Source: a bacterium UBP2_UBA5202
GTDB taxonomy: Bacteria > Edwardsbacteria > AC1 > EtOH8
Reading direction: 5' to 3'
Assembly: GCA_002412795.1 (NCBI GenBank)
Contig: DHVS01000028.1
Location: forward strand, 1 to 64,000
Length of the DNA stretch: 64,000 bases
Shown here piece by piece: positions 1 through 7,923 of this stretch. Position 1 is the stretch's first letter, and each line of letters opens with the position of its first letter. The notes beneath the pieces are model-generated. The model saw nothing but the letters and a program-made list of their open reading frames with translations. It did no database searches and was not told the origin of the DNA. The position numbers were made by a program, and so were the translations under genes.

Positions 1-41
1 GATTTTGCCAAAGTTCAGTATTTATTTAATTGCCCTCGTCG

Positions 42-476
42 TTATTCCACCGGGACCTCCACCGTCCGCTTGATATCCTTGGGCAGTCTGATGTCCAGGA
101 TCCCGTTGCTGAAACTGGATTTGATCTGGTCGGATGCGATCCCCTGGGGCAGGGACACCATCTTCTCGAACTGGCCCTGGATGATCTCCATTTTGTGATA
201 CCATCGTTTCCCGTCCCCGTGGGCCAGCTCCCGCCGCAAGCCCCGGATGCAGAGGCTGTCGTTGATCAGGGTGATGGCGATGTCGCCTTTGGCCACCCCG
301 GCCAGTTCCAGCTTGATCACGAACTCCTGCTCGGTCTCGTAGACGTCGGCATAGGGCTGCCAGGCCGCCTGATCGTTCAGGTGGTACGAGGGATGGGCCA
401 GCTGTCCCAGGTCCTGAAACAGCCGCCCCAGGTCCTGGCGGATGACCTTGACAAATTTTACATCGTCTTCGGACAT
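42..476 (-). CDS. Hsp20/alpha-crystallin small heat-shock protein
   Basis: The 144-residue product is a small heat-shock chaperone, an ATP-independent cytoplasmic holdase that keeps unfolding proteins soluble. An alpha-crystallin domain covers roughly residues 40-135: it opens with ADVYETEQEFVIKLELAG, has the SFSNGILDIRLPK strand near the end typical of the family, and finishes with a short VEVPVE tail that resembles the I-x-I/V anchor. Length is normal for the family. The ATG is preceded by AAGGAGC at good spacing. The gene stands alone behind its own sigma70-like promoter; no CIRCE operator is visible, so heat control, if any, is by another route. Confidence 0.93.
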   Translation of the reverse strand: MSEDDVKFVKVIRQDLGRLFQDLGQLAHPSYHLNDQAAWQPYADVYETEQEFVIKLELAGVAKGDIAITLINDSLCIRGLRRELAHGDGKRWYHKMEIIQGQFEKMVSLPQGIASDQIKSSFSNGILDIRLPKDIKRTVEVPVE

Positions 477-492
477 TTTGTTGCTCCTTATT

Positions 493-505
493 ACCGCTTT
501 GCGGT
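493..505 (-). promoter_or_regulatory. Short leader hairpin before the Hsp20 Shine-Dalgarno
   Basis: A perfect 5-bp inverted repeat (ACCGC, loop TTT, GCGGT) sits directly upstream of the AAGGAGC ribosome site. It could shield the site or simply be one of the small REP-like hairpins found across the window. No ROSE or FourU pairing with the ribosome site could be drawn, so a thermosensor is not claimed. Confidence 0.3.
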
Positions 506-563
506 TTGGCTAATGGCTATGCCGTTACCCTGGGCGGTAGATGTAATATGTGGTCCATGGATT

Positions 564-592
564 ATTATAATCAATTTTTTGGGTAAACGCAA
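564..592 (-). promoter_or_regulatory. Sigma70-like promoter for the Hsp20 gene
   Basis: On the minus strand, TTGCGT (587-592) and TATAAT (564-569) are separated by exactly 17 nt. Transcription would start near 557, giving a leader of about 80 nt before the Hsp20 ATG. The consensus -10 is strong evidence; no start site has been measured. Confidence 0.7.
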
Positions 593-668
593 CAAGAATT
601 GAAATGGGGCCATCATCATTACCCGCAGTAACATTCGTCCGGAGACAAAAACCAAAACACTTTTCCCC

Positions 669-1529
669 TCAATCCTCGTCCTCCGCCCTGGGATGCGCCT
701 GCTTGTAGACCTTCTTCAGCCGGTCCACCGTCACATGAGTGTATATCTGGGTGGTGGAAAGGCTGGCGTGGCCCAGCAGTTCCTTGACCGCCTTCAGGTC
801 CGCCCCCCGGTCCAATAAGTGGGTGGCAAAAGAATGGCGCAGGGCATGGGGGCTGGCCTTGCCGCCATAATCGGAAAGACGGATCCGGGCTTTCACTATC
901 CGCTGCAACTGCCGCCTGGTCAGTTGTTTTCCGTTCTTGCCCAGGAACACAAAACTTTCGTCTTCCCGACCGGCCAGCAGTTGTTTGATGACCGCCACCG
1001 AAGCCCTGGTCAGGGGCACTATCCGCTCCTTGCCCCCCTTGCCTTTTACCTTGACCTGCAGGCTTGACAGGTCAAGATCCCTGGGCGTCAGGCCCAGCAG
1101 TTCCGAGGAGCGCAGGCCGCTGCCATACAGCAGTTCCATGATGGCATCGTCGCGGACCTTATCGTCGGGATCACCCTGATTGGATTCCACGGCCTGGACG
1201 GCCTGGGACTGGGACAGGAAGCCCGGCAGTTTCTTGTCCTGCTTGGGCGAACGCAGGCCCAGCAGCGGGTTGGCCGTGACGGCCGACTCCCTTAAGGCAT
1301 ATTTGAAGAAAGCCTTGATGGCCGAAAGTTTCCGCCCCAGGGTTCGCTTGTCCATCCCTTGTTGCTGCAGCCAGCCCAGGTACCGGCGGATGTGATTGCG
1401 CTCCACCTTTTGGGGATCCTGGTGCTTAAGGAAGATGAACAGCTGGCTGACATCCCGGCGGTAAGCCTCCAGGGTGTTATCCGCCAGATTGCGCTCGGTC
1501 TTAAGGTATTTTATGAAACTGTCTATCAT
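669..1529 (-). CDS. xerC: Tyrosine recombinase XerC/XerD family
   Basis: This 286-residue cytoplasmic enzyme is a site-specific tyrosine recombinase of the Xer type, which resolves chromosome dimers at dif. The N-terminal SAM-like DNA-binding domain (about 1-90, FIKYLKTERNLADNTLEAY) is followed by the catalytic domain with Arg in YGSGLRSSELLGL, the HALRHSFATHLLDRG box, LLGHASLSTTQIYTHV and its nucleophilic Tyr. All catalytic residues (R, H-x-x-R, H, Y) are present and the length is standard, so a chromosomal Xer is more likely than a phage integrase. XerC and XerD cannot be separated by eye. No dif-like site was found next to it. Confidence 0.9.
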   Translation of the reverse strand: MIDSFIKYLKTERNLADNTLEAYRRDVSQLFIFLKHQDPQKVERNHIRRYLGWLQQQGMDKRTLGRKLSAIKAFFKYALRESAVTANPLLGLRSPKQDKKLPGFLSQSQAVQAVESNQGDPDDKVRDDAIMELLYGSGLRSSELLGLTPRDLDLSSLQVKVKGKGGKERIVPLTRASVAVIKQLLAGREDESFVFLGKNGKQLTRRQLQRIVKARIRLSDYGGKASPHALRHSFATHLLDRGADLKAVKELLGHASLSTTQIYTHVTVDRLKKVYKQAHPRAEDED

Positions 1530-1786
1530 CGTTTATTGCTTGACTTTTATATCAAGGTCATTTATCATTCATCATACATAATGAACAATCATTAATGCCT
1601 TGTGGAATCCCTAATATCCTCTTACCGGAAAACCCTTTACTATAAGGAAACCATGAAGGCAGGAAAAATCAATAACCCAGGCACCCCGGAACTATCTATA
1701 AGGAATCCATAAATGGCAGGAATATATTTCCTGGTTTCCTGCATTCCTTATAAAATCATCCATCGAATAAGCACTGACATACTTTC
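1530..1786. repeat. Intergenic gap with MITE-like TATAAGGAA element, copy 1
   Basis: The gap between the divergent xer and rlmN genes holds no gene. At 1639-1756 an arm reading TATAAGGAAACCATGAAGG is matched by an inverted arm (1724-1754) ending CATTCCTTATAA. A third partial arm (TATAAGGAATCCATAAATGG, 1697-1716) lies between them. The same arms occur at three other places in the window (17396, 18957 and 63235). Confidence 0.7.
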
Positions 1787-2830
1787 ATGAAAACAAAAAC
1801 ATCATTGTCCGGGCGTTCAGCTCAGGAACTGCAGGAACTGCTGGCCCCGCTGGGTTTCAAAGCCTTTCAGGTGAAGCAGCTGATGACCTGGATCTACCGG
1901 AAGAACGTCTCTGGTTTTTCGGCCATGACCGATCTGTCCCAGGCCCTCCGGGATAAGCTGGATAAAGAGTTCAGCCTGCACGAACTGTCCATCGCCAGAA
2001 AAGCCTCCTCCCGGGACGGCACCACCAAACTGCTGCTGCAGGCCGGCGACGGCCAGCAGGTGGAATCCGTGGTCATCACCGCCCCCGGCCGTCTGACCGC
2101 CTGCATCTCCTCCCAGGCCGGCTGCCGGCTGGCCTGCGCCTTCTGCGCCACCGGCAGGATGGGACTGGTCCGCAACCTGACGGCCTCCGAGATAGTGGAC
2201 CAGCTGTGCCTGCTGCAGGAGCTTTCGCCGGAGCACAGGATCACCAATGTAGTCTTCATGGGGATGGGCGAGCCGATGGAGAACTACGACCAGGCGCTAA
2301 AGGCCGCCCGGATCATCAACTCCCATCAGGGGTTCAACCTGGGGGCCCGTCACATCACCATCTCCACCTCCGGGCTGGTCCCGGGGATCCTGAGGATGAT
2401 GGAAGAGCCGGAGCAGTTCAAGCTGGCCATTTCGCTGAACGCCGCTGATGACAAGGTTCGCAGCCGCCTGATGCCCATCAACAAAAAGTATCCCCTAAAG
2501 ACGATGCTGGAGGCGGTAAAAAAGTACAGCAATAAGAAGGGCAAGCTGGTCTTCTTTGAATACATCCTGCTGGAGGGCATAAACGACAGCCTGGAGGACG
2601 CGGAGAACCTGTCCCGGCTTTTAAAGAACATCCCCGGCAAGGTCAACCTGATCACCTATAACCCGGGGGGCCGGGAAGAGAACCTGCAGCCTTCGTCGGT
2701 GGAAGCCCGGCGCGCCTTTTACGACAAGCTTTGCCAGCTGGGCGTGGCGGTGACCTTCCGGGCCAGCAAGGGCCAGGACATCAAGGCGGCCTGCGGGCAA
2801 TTGAAGGCGGAGTCAGGACTCAAAGCCTGA
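1787..2830 (+). CDS. rlmN: 23S rRNA / tRNA adenine-C2 methyltransferase RlmN
   Basis: The 347-residue radical-SAM enzyme methylates C2 of A2503 in 23S rRNA and A37 in some tRNAs. The radical-SAM cluster motif C-x3-C-x2-C is seen in GCRLACAFCATG, GMGEP follows in VVFMGMGEPMENY, and the second catalytic cysteine is near the end in DIKAACGQL. The N-terminal HhH-like domain (FKAFQVKQLMTWIYRK) is intact and the length matches the family. No strong ribosome site precedes the ATG. It is transcribed alone, divergent from xer and convergent with the amidase gene. Confidence 0.96.
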   Translation: MKTKTSLSGRSAQELQELLAPLGFKAFQVKQLMTWIYRKNVSGFSAMTDLSQALRDKLDKEFSLHELSIARKASSRDGTTKLLLQAGDGQQVESVVITAPGRLTACISSQAGCRLACAFCATGRMGLVRNLTASEIVDQLCLLQELSPEHRITNVVFMGMGEPMENYDQALKAARIINSHQGFNLGARHITISTSGLVPGILRMMEEPEQFKLAISLNAADDKVRSRLMPINKKYPLKTMLEAVKKYSNKKGKLVFFEYILLEGINDSLEDAENLSRLLKNIPGKVNLITYNPGGREENLQPSSVEARRAFYDKLCQLGVAVTFRASKGQDIKAACGQLKAESGLKA

Positions 2831-2835
2831 CCCCC

Positions 2836-3045
2836 CGTCATCCTGAGGGGAGCCCAGGTAGTCACTGCGAGAAATCCTCCTTGATTCACATGCGAAGCAG
2901 TCTATCAAAAGGCACGTTTTGGATTGCTTCGTAAGTACATTATGCTGTCCAACTCGCAATAGCCGGCCCTGAGCGTTGTACTGAGTATATCGAAGTGAAA
3001 AACAGCCTGCCTTACAATCGCAGGGACAGGTTGGCGGCACCAAGT
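2836..3045. repeat. Dispersed repeats of the GCGAAGCAAT and TTCGACA types
   Basis: The gap between the convergent rlmN and amidase genes holds no gene. GTCACTGCGAGAAATCC with GCGAAGCAGTCT (2860-2905) and GGATTGCTTCGT (2921-2932) are pieces of a repeat also visible at 26650-26690. GTACTGAGTATATCGAAG (2979-2996) belongs to the TTCGACAAGCTCAG family. No clear terminator is seen. Confidence 0.55.
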
Positions 3046-3051
3046 CAATAG

Positions 3052-4845
3052 TTACTTTCCTGCCAGGGATGTCATATATTCCCTGATCCCGGCGAACACC
3101 GCCCGGGCTATCTTCTCTTGGAACTCGGCGGTCAACAGCAGGGCCTCCTCCCTGGGGACTATGATGAAGGTCGGTTCGACCAGGAAGGACGGCATCTGGG
3201 TGGCCCGGCACAGCACCAGGTTGCCGTAGTAGAACCCGTGATCGGGCACCTGCAATGTCTTTTGGAATTGGCGGTGGACCGCAAATGCCAGGTCCCGGCT
3301 GAACGGCTGGTAATAATAAGTGGAAAAGCCGCTGTCCTCCAGGGGATTCACCCCGTCGGGCGAGGCGTTGTTATGGATGCTGACCAAAATATCCGCCCCC
3401 CAGGCCGCCGCCCGGGACGGCCGCTGATAGATGCCCACCGGCTGGTCGCCTTCCCGGGGATAATAAACCTTGGCCCCGGCATTCTTCAGTAAAGCGCCCA
3501 GCCTTTTGGTGATCTGCCAGTTCACGTCCTTCTCCTTGGTCCTTAACGGCCCCACCGCGCCGCTCTCCGGCGAATGCCCGGCATCCACCGCTATTTTGAT
3601 CCCGGCCAGAGGCCGGTTTTTTTGTACCCTGGGCCGCGGCTTTATCTCTATCTCCAGGTTGTTCTGCTGATACCGGGTGTCAAATCCCCACAAAGGCTGG
3701 CTCAAAAAGATCTCCAGCTCCACCTCGCCGTTCTGCACCTGCCGCCAGCGGATGTCCTTTACCAGCTTGTCCAGGGGATCGTAGCGCACCCAGTCCATGT
3801 CGGCCTGGGCCCCGAAGACCAGAAGTTTTAGCGACATTCCGTCGGCCGAGGTTTTGGCGCTGTAGACGCAGGCCCGGGAAAGCGAGAACCTGACCAGGGC
3901 CTTCTCCTCTTTTTTGAACGTGCGCCCCACCGCCAGCTTGGCGCTGACCATCGGCCCCGGCCAGGGTTTTACGGCGACGGATGTTTTTTTGACCCAGGCA
4001 TCCTTATCGCTGGTCAATTTGACCCGGTAATTTTCCCCGGCGCTGCCGGTCAGCTCCAGGTTCACCCCCGGGGGAAGGAATATCTCGTATCCCAGATCGG
4101 GCCCGGTCTTCAGCACCGTCACCGAATCCTTGGTTACCGCCCAGACCATCAGGCTTTCCGGCCAGGCGCTGACCCGGGCTTCTGATGAATCCACCGCCAT
4201 CATTCCCAAAGTGTCCACCAGGTACAGGTATATTTTTTCGGAGTACCATTGGTCGCGGCCGGATACCAGATAGCTTCCCATGTAAGTGCCTGGCAGGGTC
4301 AGGGTGTCGGGCGCGATGGAATCGGAGAAAGCCAGCGCCTTTTCATCCGGCTCTAGCCGGCCGTTCCGTTCCTCCATGGCAATGCCCTGCCCCCGGCCGA
4401 TGGAAAAGCTGGCCTTGCGTCCCGGCGTGCCCCTGAAAGTTACCGCGATGCGGTCGCCGGTCCGGACCCCCAGCTCCTGTCCGGGAGTGATGGTGCCATG
4501 CACTATGGCCAGGCTGTCAGGGCGGATCATTATGCTACGGGGTGCCACCTTGACATTTCGGGTCAGGCTGTCGCTCTGGCCGTGCTTCTGGGCCAGCAGT
4601 TTGATCTGGAATGGTCCGGCTGAGAACGGGATGTAAGCCAGGAAAGCACCGTTGTTACTCACTTCCACTTTCTGTCCGTTCACCCACAGCTGGCTGCCGG
4701 GAGTGACCGAGCCGATGATGAAGGAATTGGCCACCGGACCGATGTTGTCGCCTTCCCGGGGATAGACCAGGTCTATCCGGGGCTGGGCCGCCAGGGAGGC
4801 GGCCATGGCGCAGAAGATTATGAGCAGCAATAAGTTTCTTTTCAT
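3052..4845 (-). CDS. Secreted N-acetylmuramoyl-L-alanine amidase (Amidase_3)
   Basis: The 597-residue exported enzyme should cleave the amide bond between MurNAc and the stem peptide in periplasmic peptidoglycan. Starting at 4845 gives a classic signal peptide (MKRNLLLLIIFCAMAASLAAQ); an upstream extension to 5025 would mask it and runs into the repeats. Residues about 25-100 resemble an Ig-like domain. The C-terminal Amidase_3 domain (about 400-597) has the zinc ligands His in IAVDAGHSPES, Glu in KEKDVNW and His in LVSIHNNA, with a catalytic Glu in FLVEPTF. The long middle region (100-400) is all-beta in character and of unknown role. Confidence 0.88.
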   Translation of the reverse strand: MKRNLLLLIIFCAMAASLAAQPRIDLVYPREGDNIGPVANSFIIGSVTPGSQLWVNGQKVEVSNNGAFLAYIPFSAGPFQIKLLAQKHGQSDSLTRNVKVAPRSIMIRPDSLAIVHGTITPGQELGVRTGDRIAVTFRGTPGRKASFSIGRGQGIAMEERNGRLEPDEKALAFSDSIAPDTLTLPGTYMGSYLVSGRDQWYSEKIYLYLVDTLGMMAVDSSEARVSAWPESLMVWAVTKDSVTVLKTGPDLGYEIFLPPGVNLELTGSAGENYRVKLTSDKDAWVKKTSVAVKPWPGPMVSAKLAVGRTFKKEEKALVRFSLSRACVYSAKTSADGMSLKLLVFGAQADMDWVRYDPLDKLVKDIRWRQVQNGEVELEIFLSQPLWGFDTRYQQNNLEIEIKPRPRVQKNRPLAGIKIAVDAGHSPESGAVGPLRTKEKDVNWQITKRLGALLKNAGAKVYYPREGDQPVGIYQRPSRAAAWGADILVSIHNNASPDGVNPLEDSGFSTYYYQPFSRDLAFAVHRQFQKTLQVPDHGFYYGNLVLCRATQMPSFLVEPTFIIVPREEALLLTAEFQEKIARAVFAGIREYMTSLAGK

Positions 4846-5015
4846 AATCGGATTTATTATTGTTTTCTGCCGGCGGCAGCGTTTATGGTTGCGGACTACC
4901 AGCCGCCGCCGGGTTTGAATTTTCACGCTAAAAGCGTGCCGGAATAAAGACGGTGGCTTCAGCCTCCGGCAATGGCAGTAACGCCCCTCAAGCGCCCTGA
5001 CGGGGCGCAGGGAAC
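4846..5015. repeat. REP-like palindromes on the 3' side of the transposase
   Basis: Several hairpins lie between the amidase start and the transposase stop. CACGC-TAAAA-GCGTG is at 4924-4938. GTGCCGGA...TCCGGCA (about 4936-4971) encloses GGTGGCTTCAGCCTCC. GCGCCC-TGACG-GGGCGC is at 4992-5008. Similar hairpins flank the other side of the transposase gene, as expected for a REP/IS200-type unit. Confidence 0.65.
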
Positions 5016-5468
5016 CTAGTCCCAAATGTAACGTTCGTCATATTTGATCCCATGCTTTTGCAGTAGAAGCAGATATTCCTCTTTAAAACTTTTTACCCTA
5101 TGATGCTCTTCCTGGTTTTCGATATACCGAGAGACCGTTCCGACCATTGATTCGCTTACAGTGAATGCGCCATAGCCCCTTTGCCATTCAAAATGAGCCT
5201 TTAGGCTTCCACCTTCGTTCACCCATCTTGAGGAGCTCCCTTTGATGCATTGCAAGGCCTCAGAAACAGACAGCGTTGGCGGCAAAGACGCAAGAATATG
5301 GATGTGATCCATCGGGCCGCCGATTTTGAGCATCGCTCCCTTTTCACCGCGAATGATTCCGCCGATGTACGGGTACAAGGTTTCGCGCAATGCCGGGGTA
5401 ATGATATTCTGACGTCCTTTGGTTGAGAACACAATGTGATAAACGAGGTGCGTCAATGTGCTTCCCAT
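5016..5468 (-). CDS. IS200-like / REP-associated Y1 transposase (RAYT type)
   Basis: This 150-residue protein belongs to the Y1_Tnp HUH single-strand transposase family. The metal-binding HUH pair is in GGPMDHIHILASLP and the nucleophilic Tyr is most likely the one in VSRYIENQEEHH, the usual arrangement. The C-terminal KYDERYIWD ending and the LVYHIVFSTKGRQ start are typical of stand-alone copies. It is not accompanied by tnpB. It is flanked on both sides by small palindromes rather than by long inverted repeats, which fits a domesticated REP-associated transposase or a compact IS200 relative. The reading frame is intact. Confidence 0.88.
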   Translation of the reverse strand: MGSTLTHLVYHIVFSTKGRQNIITPALRETLYPYIGGIIRGEKGAMLKIGGPMDHIHILASLPPTLSVSEALQCIKGSSSRWVNEGGSLKAHFEWQRGYGAFTVSESMVGTVSRYIENQEEHHRVKSFKEEYLLLLQKHGIKYDERYIWD

Positions 5469-5580
5469 AAAACCTCTTTTTTTTCCGCCCCTTCAGGGCG
5501 GACGATTCATCCCTTTTACAGCCAGTGGCTAAAGCCACAGGCTATGTTCTATTGCCCCTTCAGGGCTTTAACTTTTATTC
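5469..5580. repeat. REP-like palindromes on the 5' side of the transposase
   Basis: Three hairpins are packed into about 110 nt: CCGCCC-CTTCA-GGGCGG (5485-5501), GTGGCT-AA-AGCCAC (5525-5538) and GCCC-CTTCA-GGGC (5554-5566). The first and third share the loop CTTCA. They mirror the palindromes at 4924-5008 and may be the substrates of the transposase. Confidence 0.7.
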
Positions 5581-6801
5581 TCAAACATCACCTGCCGCCG
5601 CGCTCTTTCCCGCCACCTGCCCCGAACTCCAGGCCCACTGAAGATTGTACCCTCCGGTGTCTCCGTCCACGTCCAACAACTCCCCGGCAAAGTAAAGCCC
5701 GGGGATCTTTTTTGACTCCAACGTCCCGGGGATGACCTCGTGCAGATCCACCCCGCCCACTGTCACCTGGGCTTCCTTGAACGGCCGGACAGCTTTTACC
5801 TTCACCGGCCAGGCGGTAAGGTTTGAGGCCAGTTTTTTTATCTCGGTTTCCAAAAGACGGGCAGTATCTTTTTCCGGGTCTATTTTAGACTCCCGGACCA
5901 GCATCTGGCCGATCTTCTGGGGCAGCAGGCCGTTGAACAATTCCTGGGCCGGCCGGGAACTGATGCTCCTGGTCCGCTTTGACAGGAAGGAGATCATCTC
6001 CGGGTCGGTCTGCCCCGGCACAAAGTTCAGGAAGCACAGCTGGCATCCTTGCCCCAGCAGCCGGCTGCTCTTCAAGGCCAGCGGCCCGGAAAGGCCGTAC
6101 TTGGTGAACAATCCTTCGTCGGTCAGCTGCAGCATCTTTTTTGAACCTTCCCAAACGCTTAGGTCCATGTCCAGCCGGATGCCCTGAAGTTTTTGGAACC
6201 AGTTGCCCTCCAGTTCCAAAGAGGCCAGGGCCGGCCTTAAGGGGGTGATATTGTGCCCCAGCTGCCCGGCCAGCAGGTACCCGCCCTCCCCGCCCCCCAG
6301 TTGGGGCGCGGCCGCCCCGCCGCAGGTCAGGATCACGGCCCGGGCCTGGTGCGATTCCCCCCTCTGGTGCAATAAAAAGCCGCCCTTGTTTTTCTTGAGC
6401 CCCACTATCTCGGTATGCAGGTTGACCTCCACTGACAAACGCTCCAATTCCCTCTCCAGGGCCAGGAGGACGGATGGAGCTTCGTTTGATTTCGGGAAAT
6501 AGCGGCCCCGGGCGTCGCAGTAATATTCTATCCCCAGTTCATTGAAAAATTCCAGGGTCTGCTTCAGTTCAAACTGGGCCAGGACCATGTCAGTCACCGC
6601 CGGAACCTGGGCGTAGAAGTGTTTTGGGGCCAGGTCGCGGTTGGTGAAATTGCAGCGTCCGTTGCCGGTGGCTAAAAGTTTGCGGCCCAGGGAGTGGTCC
6701 TTCTCCCATAGCCGCACTTTGGCCCCGCCCCGGGCGGCGGCAATGGCCGCCATCATCCCCGAGGCCCCGCCGCCTATTATTGATATTTCTTTTTTTGACA
6801 T
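5581..6801 (-). CDS. HI0933/YhiN-family FAD-dependent oxidoreductase
   Basis: The 406-residue flavoprotein has an N-terminal dinucleotide-binding fold (IIGGGASGMMAAIAAARGG, with the acidic end of strand 2 in LWEKD). It carries the HI0933 family signatures GRKLLATGNGRCNFTN and, at the C terminus, FAGELLDVDGDTGGYNLQ followed by WAWSSGQVAGKSAA. These define a conserved cytoplasmic family of unknown substrate, sometimes named for a predicted reductase role. Length is normal. The gene lies downstream of hypB with a 125-nt gap that contains repeats, so it may be transcribed separately. Confidence 0.93.
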   Translation of the reverse strand: MSKKEISIIGGGASGMMAAIAAARGGAKVRLWEKDHSLGRKLLATGNGRCNFTNRDLAPKHFYAQVPAVTDMVLAQFELKQTLEFFNELGIEYYCDARGRYFPKSNEAPSVLLALERELERLSVEVNLHTEIVGLKKNKGGFLLHQRGESHQARAVILTCGGAAAPQLGGGEGGYLLAGQLGHNITPLRPALASLELEGNWFQKLQGIRLDMDLSVWEGSKKMLQLTDEGLFTKYGLSGPLALKSSRLLGQGCQLCFLNFVPGQTDPEMISFLSKRTRSISSRPAQELFNGLLPQKIGQMLVRESKIDPEKDTARLLETEIKKLASNLTAWPVKVKAVRPFKEAQVTVGGVDLHEVIPGTLESKKIPGLYFAGELLDVDGDTGGYNLQWAWSSGQVAGKSAAAGDV

Positions 6802-6926
6802 TACCTCTAAGCTCTTAGCTGTATGCTGTATGCTATAAGCCGTAAACCGGAAATCGTGATCGTGATTTGTTTTCTGCTTTCCGCCTCTTGCCCTGAGTTT
6901 GTCGAAGGGTTGTTTTCCGTCCCCTG
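6802..6926. repeat. Intergenic repeats between hypB and the flavoprotein gene
   Basis: The gap contains a run of GCTGTATGCTGTATGCTATA, a TTTTCTGCTTTCCGCC piece (6871-6886; the same words occur inside hypF near 58605) and CCTGAGTTTGTCGAAGG (6893-6909; TTCGACAAGCTCAG family). No gene or terminator is seen. Confidence 0.5.
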
Positions 6927-7583
6927 TCAGCTGTTCTCAGTTCCCTGTGATGTGAGCCACTGAAGCCATTTGTCCAAGCCTTCCCCGGTCTTGCAGGAAA
7001 GTCTGAAGATCGGAACGTTTGGGTTGAGCCTCCTGATGTCATGCTCGGCCTTGTCAATGTCAAAGTCCACCGCCTGCAGCAGGTCTGTCTTGTTGATGAT
7101 CACCGCCTGGGCCTCGGAAAAGATCAGCGGGTACTTGGCCGGCTTGTCGTGGCCCTCGGGGGTGGACAGCACCACCACTTTCAGTTCTTCGCCCAGGTCG
7201 AACTCGGCCGGACAGACCAGGTTGCCCACGTTCTCGATGAACAGATATTTCAAGCCCGTCAGGTCCAGACTGCTTAAGACCGAGTCTATCATGTGGGCAT
7301 CCAGGTGGCAGCCGCCCTCGGTGTTGATCTGGACCACCGGCACTCCCAGGGCCTCTATCCTCCTGGCATCGTGGTCCCCGGTGATGTCCCCCTCGATCAC
7401 CGCCAGCTTGAATTTCGGGAACAGGCCCTTGATGGTCTGCTCCAGAAAAGTGGTCTTGCCGGCCCCGGGCGAGGCGATCAGGTTCAGCGCCAGTATCTTC
7501 CGGGACCTGAACCACTGCCGGTTTTTTGCGGCCTGGGACAGGTTCTCGTCCATGATGTTCTTTAGTATCTTGATCTCAGCCAT
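6927..7583 (-). CDS. hypB: Hydrogenase nickel incorporation GTPase HypB
   Basis: HypB is the GTPase that, with HypA, delivers nickel to the [NiFe]-hydrogenase large subunit. The 218 residues hold the P-loop SPGAGKTTFLEQ, EGDITGDHDA, the metal-site pair around GGCHLDAHM, FIENVGNLVCPAEFDLGE, and the guanine-specificity NKTDLL. The N terminus lacks the His-rich nickel-storage stretch of some homologues. It overlaps hypA by 8 nt and is the last gene of the DUF2723-hypA-hypB group. The remaining hyp genes lie 47 kb away at 54-60 kb. Confidence 0.96.
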   Translation of the reverse strand: MAEIKILKNIMDENLSQAAKNRQWFRSRKILALNLIASPGAGKTTFLEQTIKGLFPKFKLAVIEGDITGDHDARRIEALGVPVVQINTEGGCHLDAHMIDSVLSSLDLTGLKYLFIENVGNLVCPAEFDLGEELKVVVLSTPEGHDKPAKYPLIFSEAQAVIINKTDLLQAVDFDIDKAEHDIRRLNPNVPIFRLSCKTGEGLDKWLQWLTSQGTENS

Positions 7584-7923
7584 TGTCCACTTCCATGCTG
7601 TCGATGTACATCTCCCGGCCCCCGGCTATTTGAACGTTAAGCGAGCCGCAGTGAACGCAGCCCAGTCCCAGATCCTGCTGTTCGGATTCCTTCTGGCATT
7701 CCCTGCATAAAACTTTGACCGGCACCCACTCTATATTCAGCCCGGCCCCCTCGGCCATGGTGCCGGAGGCCAGCAGGTTGAAATTCATCTCCACCGCCTC
7801 GGGCGCGTAGCCGGTCAGCCGTCCGATCTTCAGATTTATCCGGGAGACCTTTACCGCCCCGGCTTTTTGGGCCTGCTCCAGCACTATCTTGAAAAGGCTC
7901 TGGGTGATGGCCAGTTCGTGCAT
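7576..7923 (-). CDS. hypA: Hydrogenase nickel chaperone HypA
   Basis: The 115-residue HypA binds nickel through its N-terminal MHE motif (MHELAITQSLFKI) and zinc through two CxxC pairs (LCRECQKE and GCVHCGS). The start at 7923 gives the obligatory Met-His-Glu; a longer frame reaching 7992 would destroy the nickel site. The ATG overlaps the stop codon of the upstream DUF2723 gene by one base (TGATG) and the 3' end overlaps hypB by 8 nt, so the three genes are probably translated in a coupled way. Confidence 0.95.
   Translation of the reverse strand: MHELAITQSLFKIVLEQAQKAGAVKVSRINLKIGRLTGYAPEAVEMNFNLLASGTMAEGAGLNIEWVPVKVLCRECQKESEQQDLGLGCVHCGSLNVQIAGGREMYIDSMEVDNG

Noticed and set aside
477..600. 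CIRCE operator or ROSE thermosensor before the Hsp20 gene
   Set aside because: No GAGTGCTAA-type inverted repeat is present and the leader hairpin does not pair with the ribosome site.
1741..1786. Promoter for rlmN made by the TATAAAAT end of repeat copy 1
   Set aside because: A -10-like word exists but no acceptable -35 box at 16-18 nt.
2813..3211. 132-codon minus-strand frame running past the amidase stop region
   Set aside because: It overlaps the amidase gene in another frame and the rest is repeat DNA.
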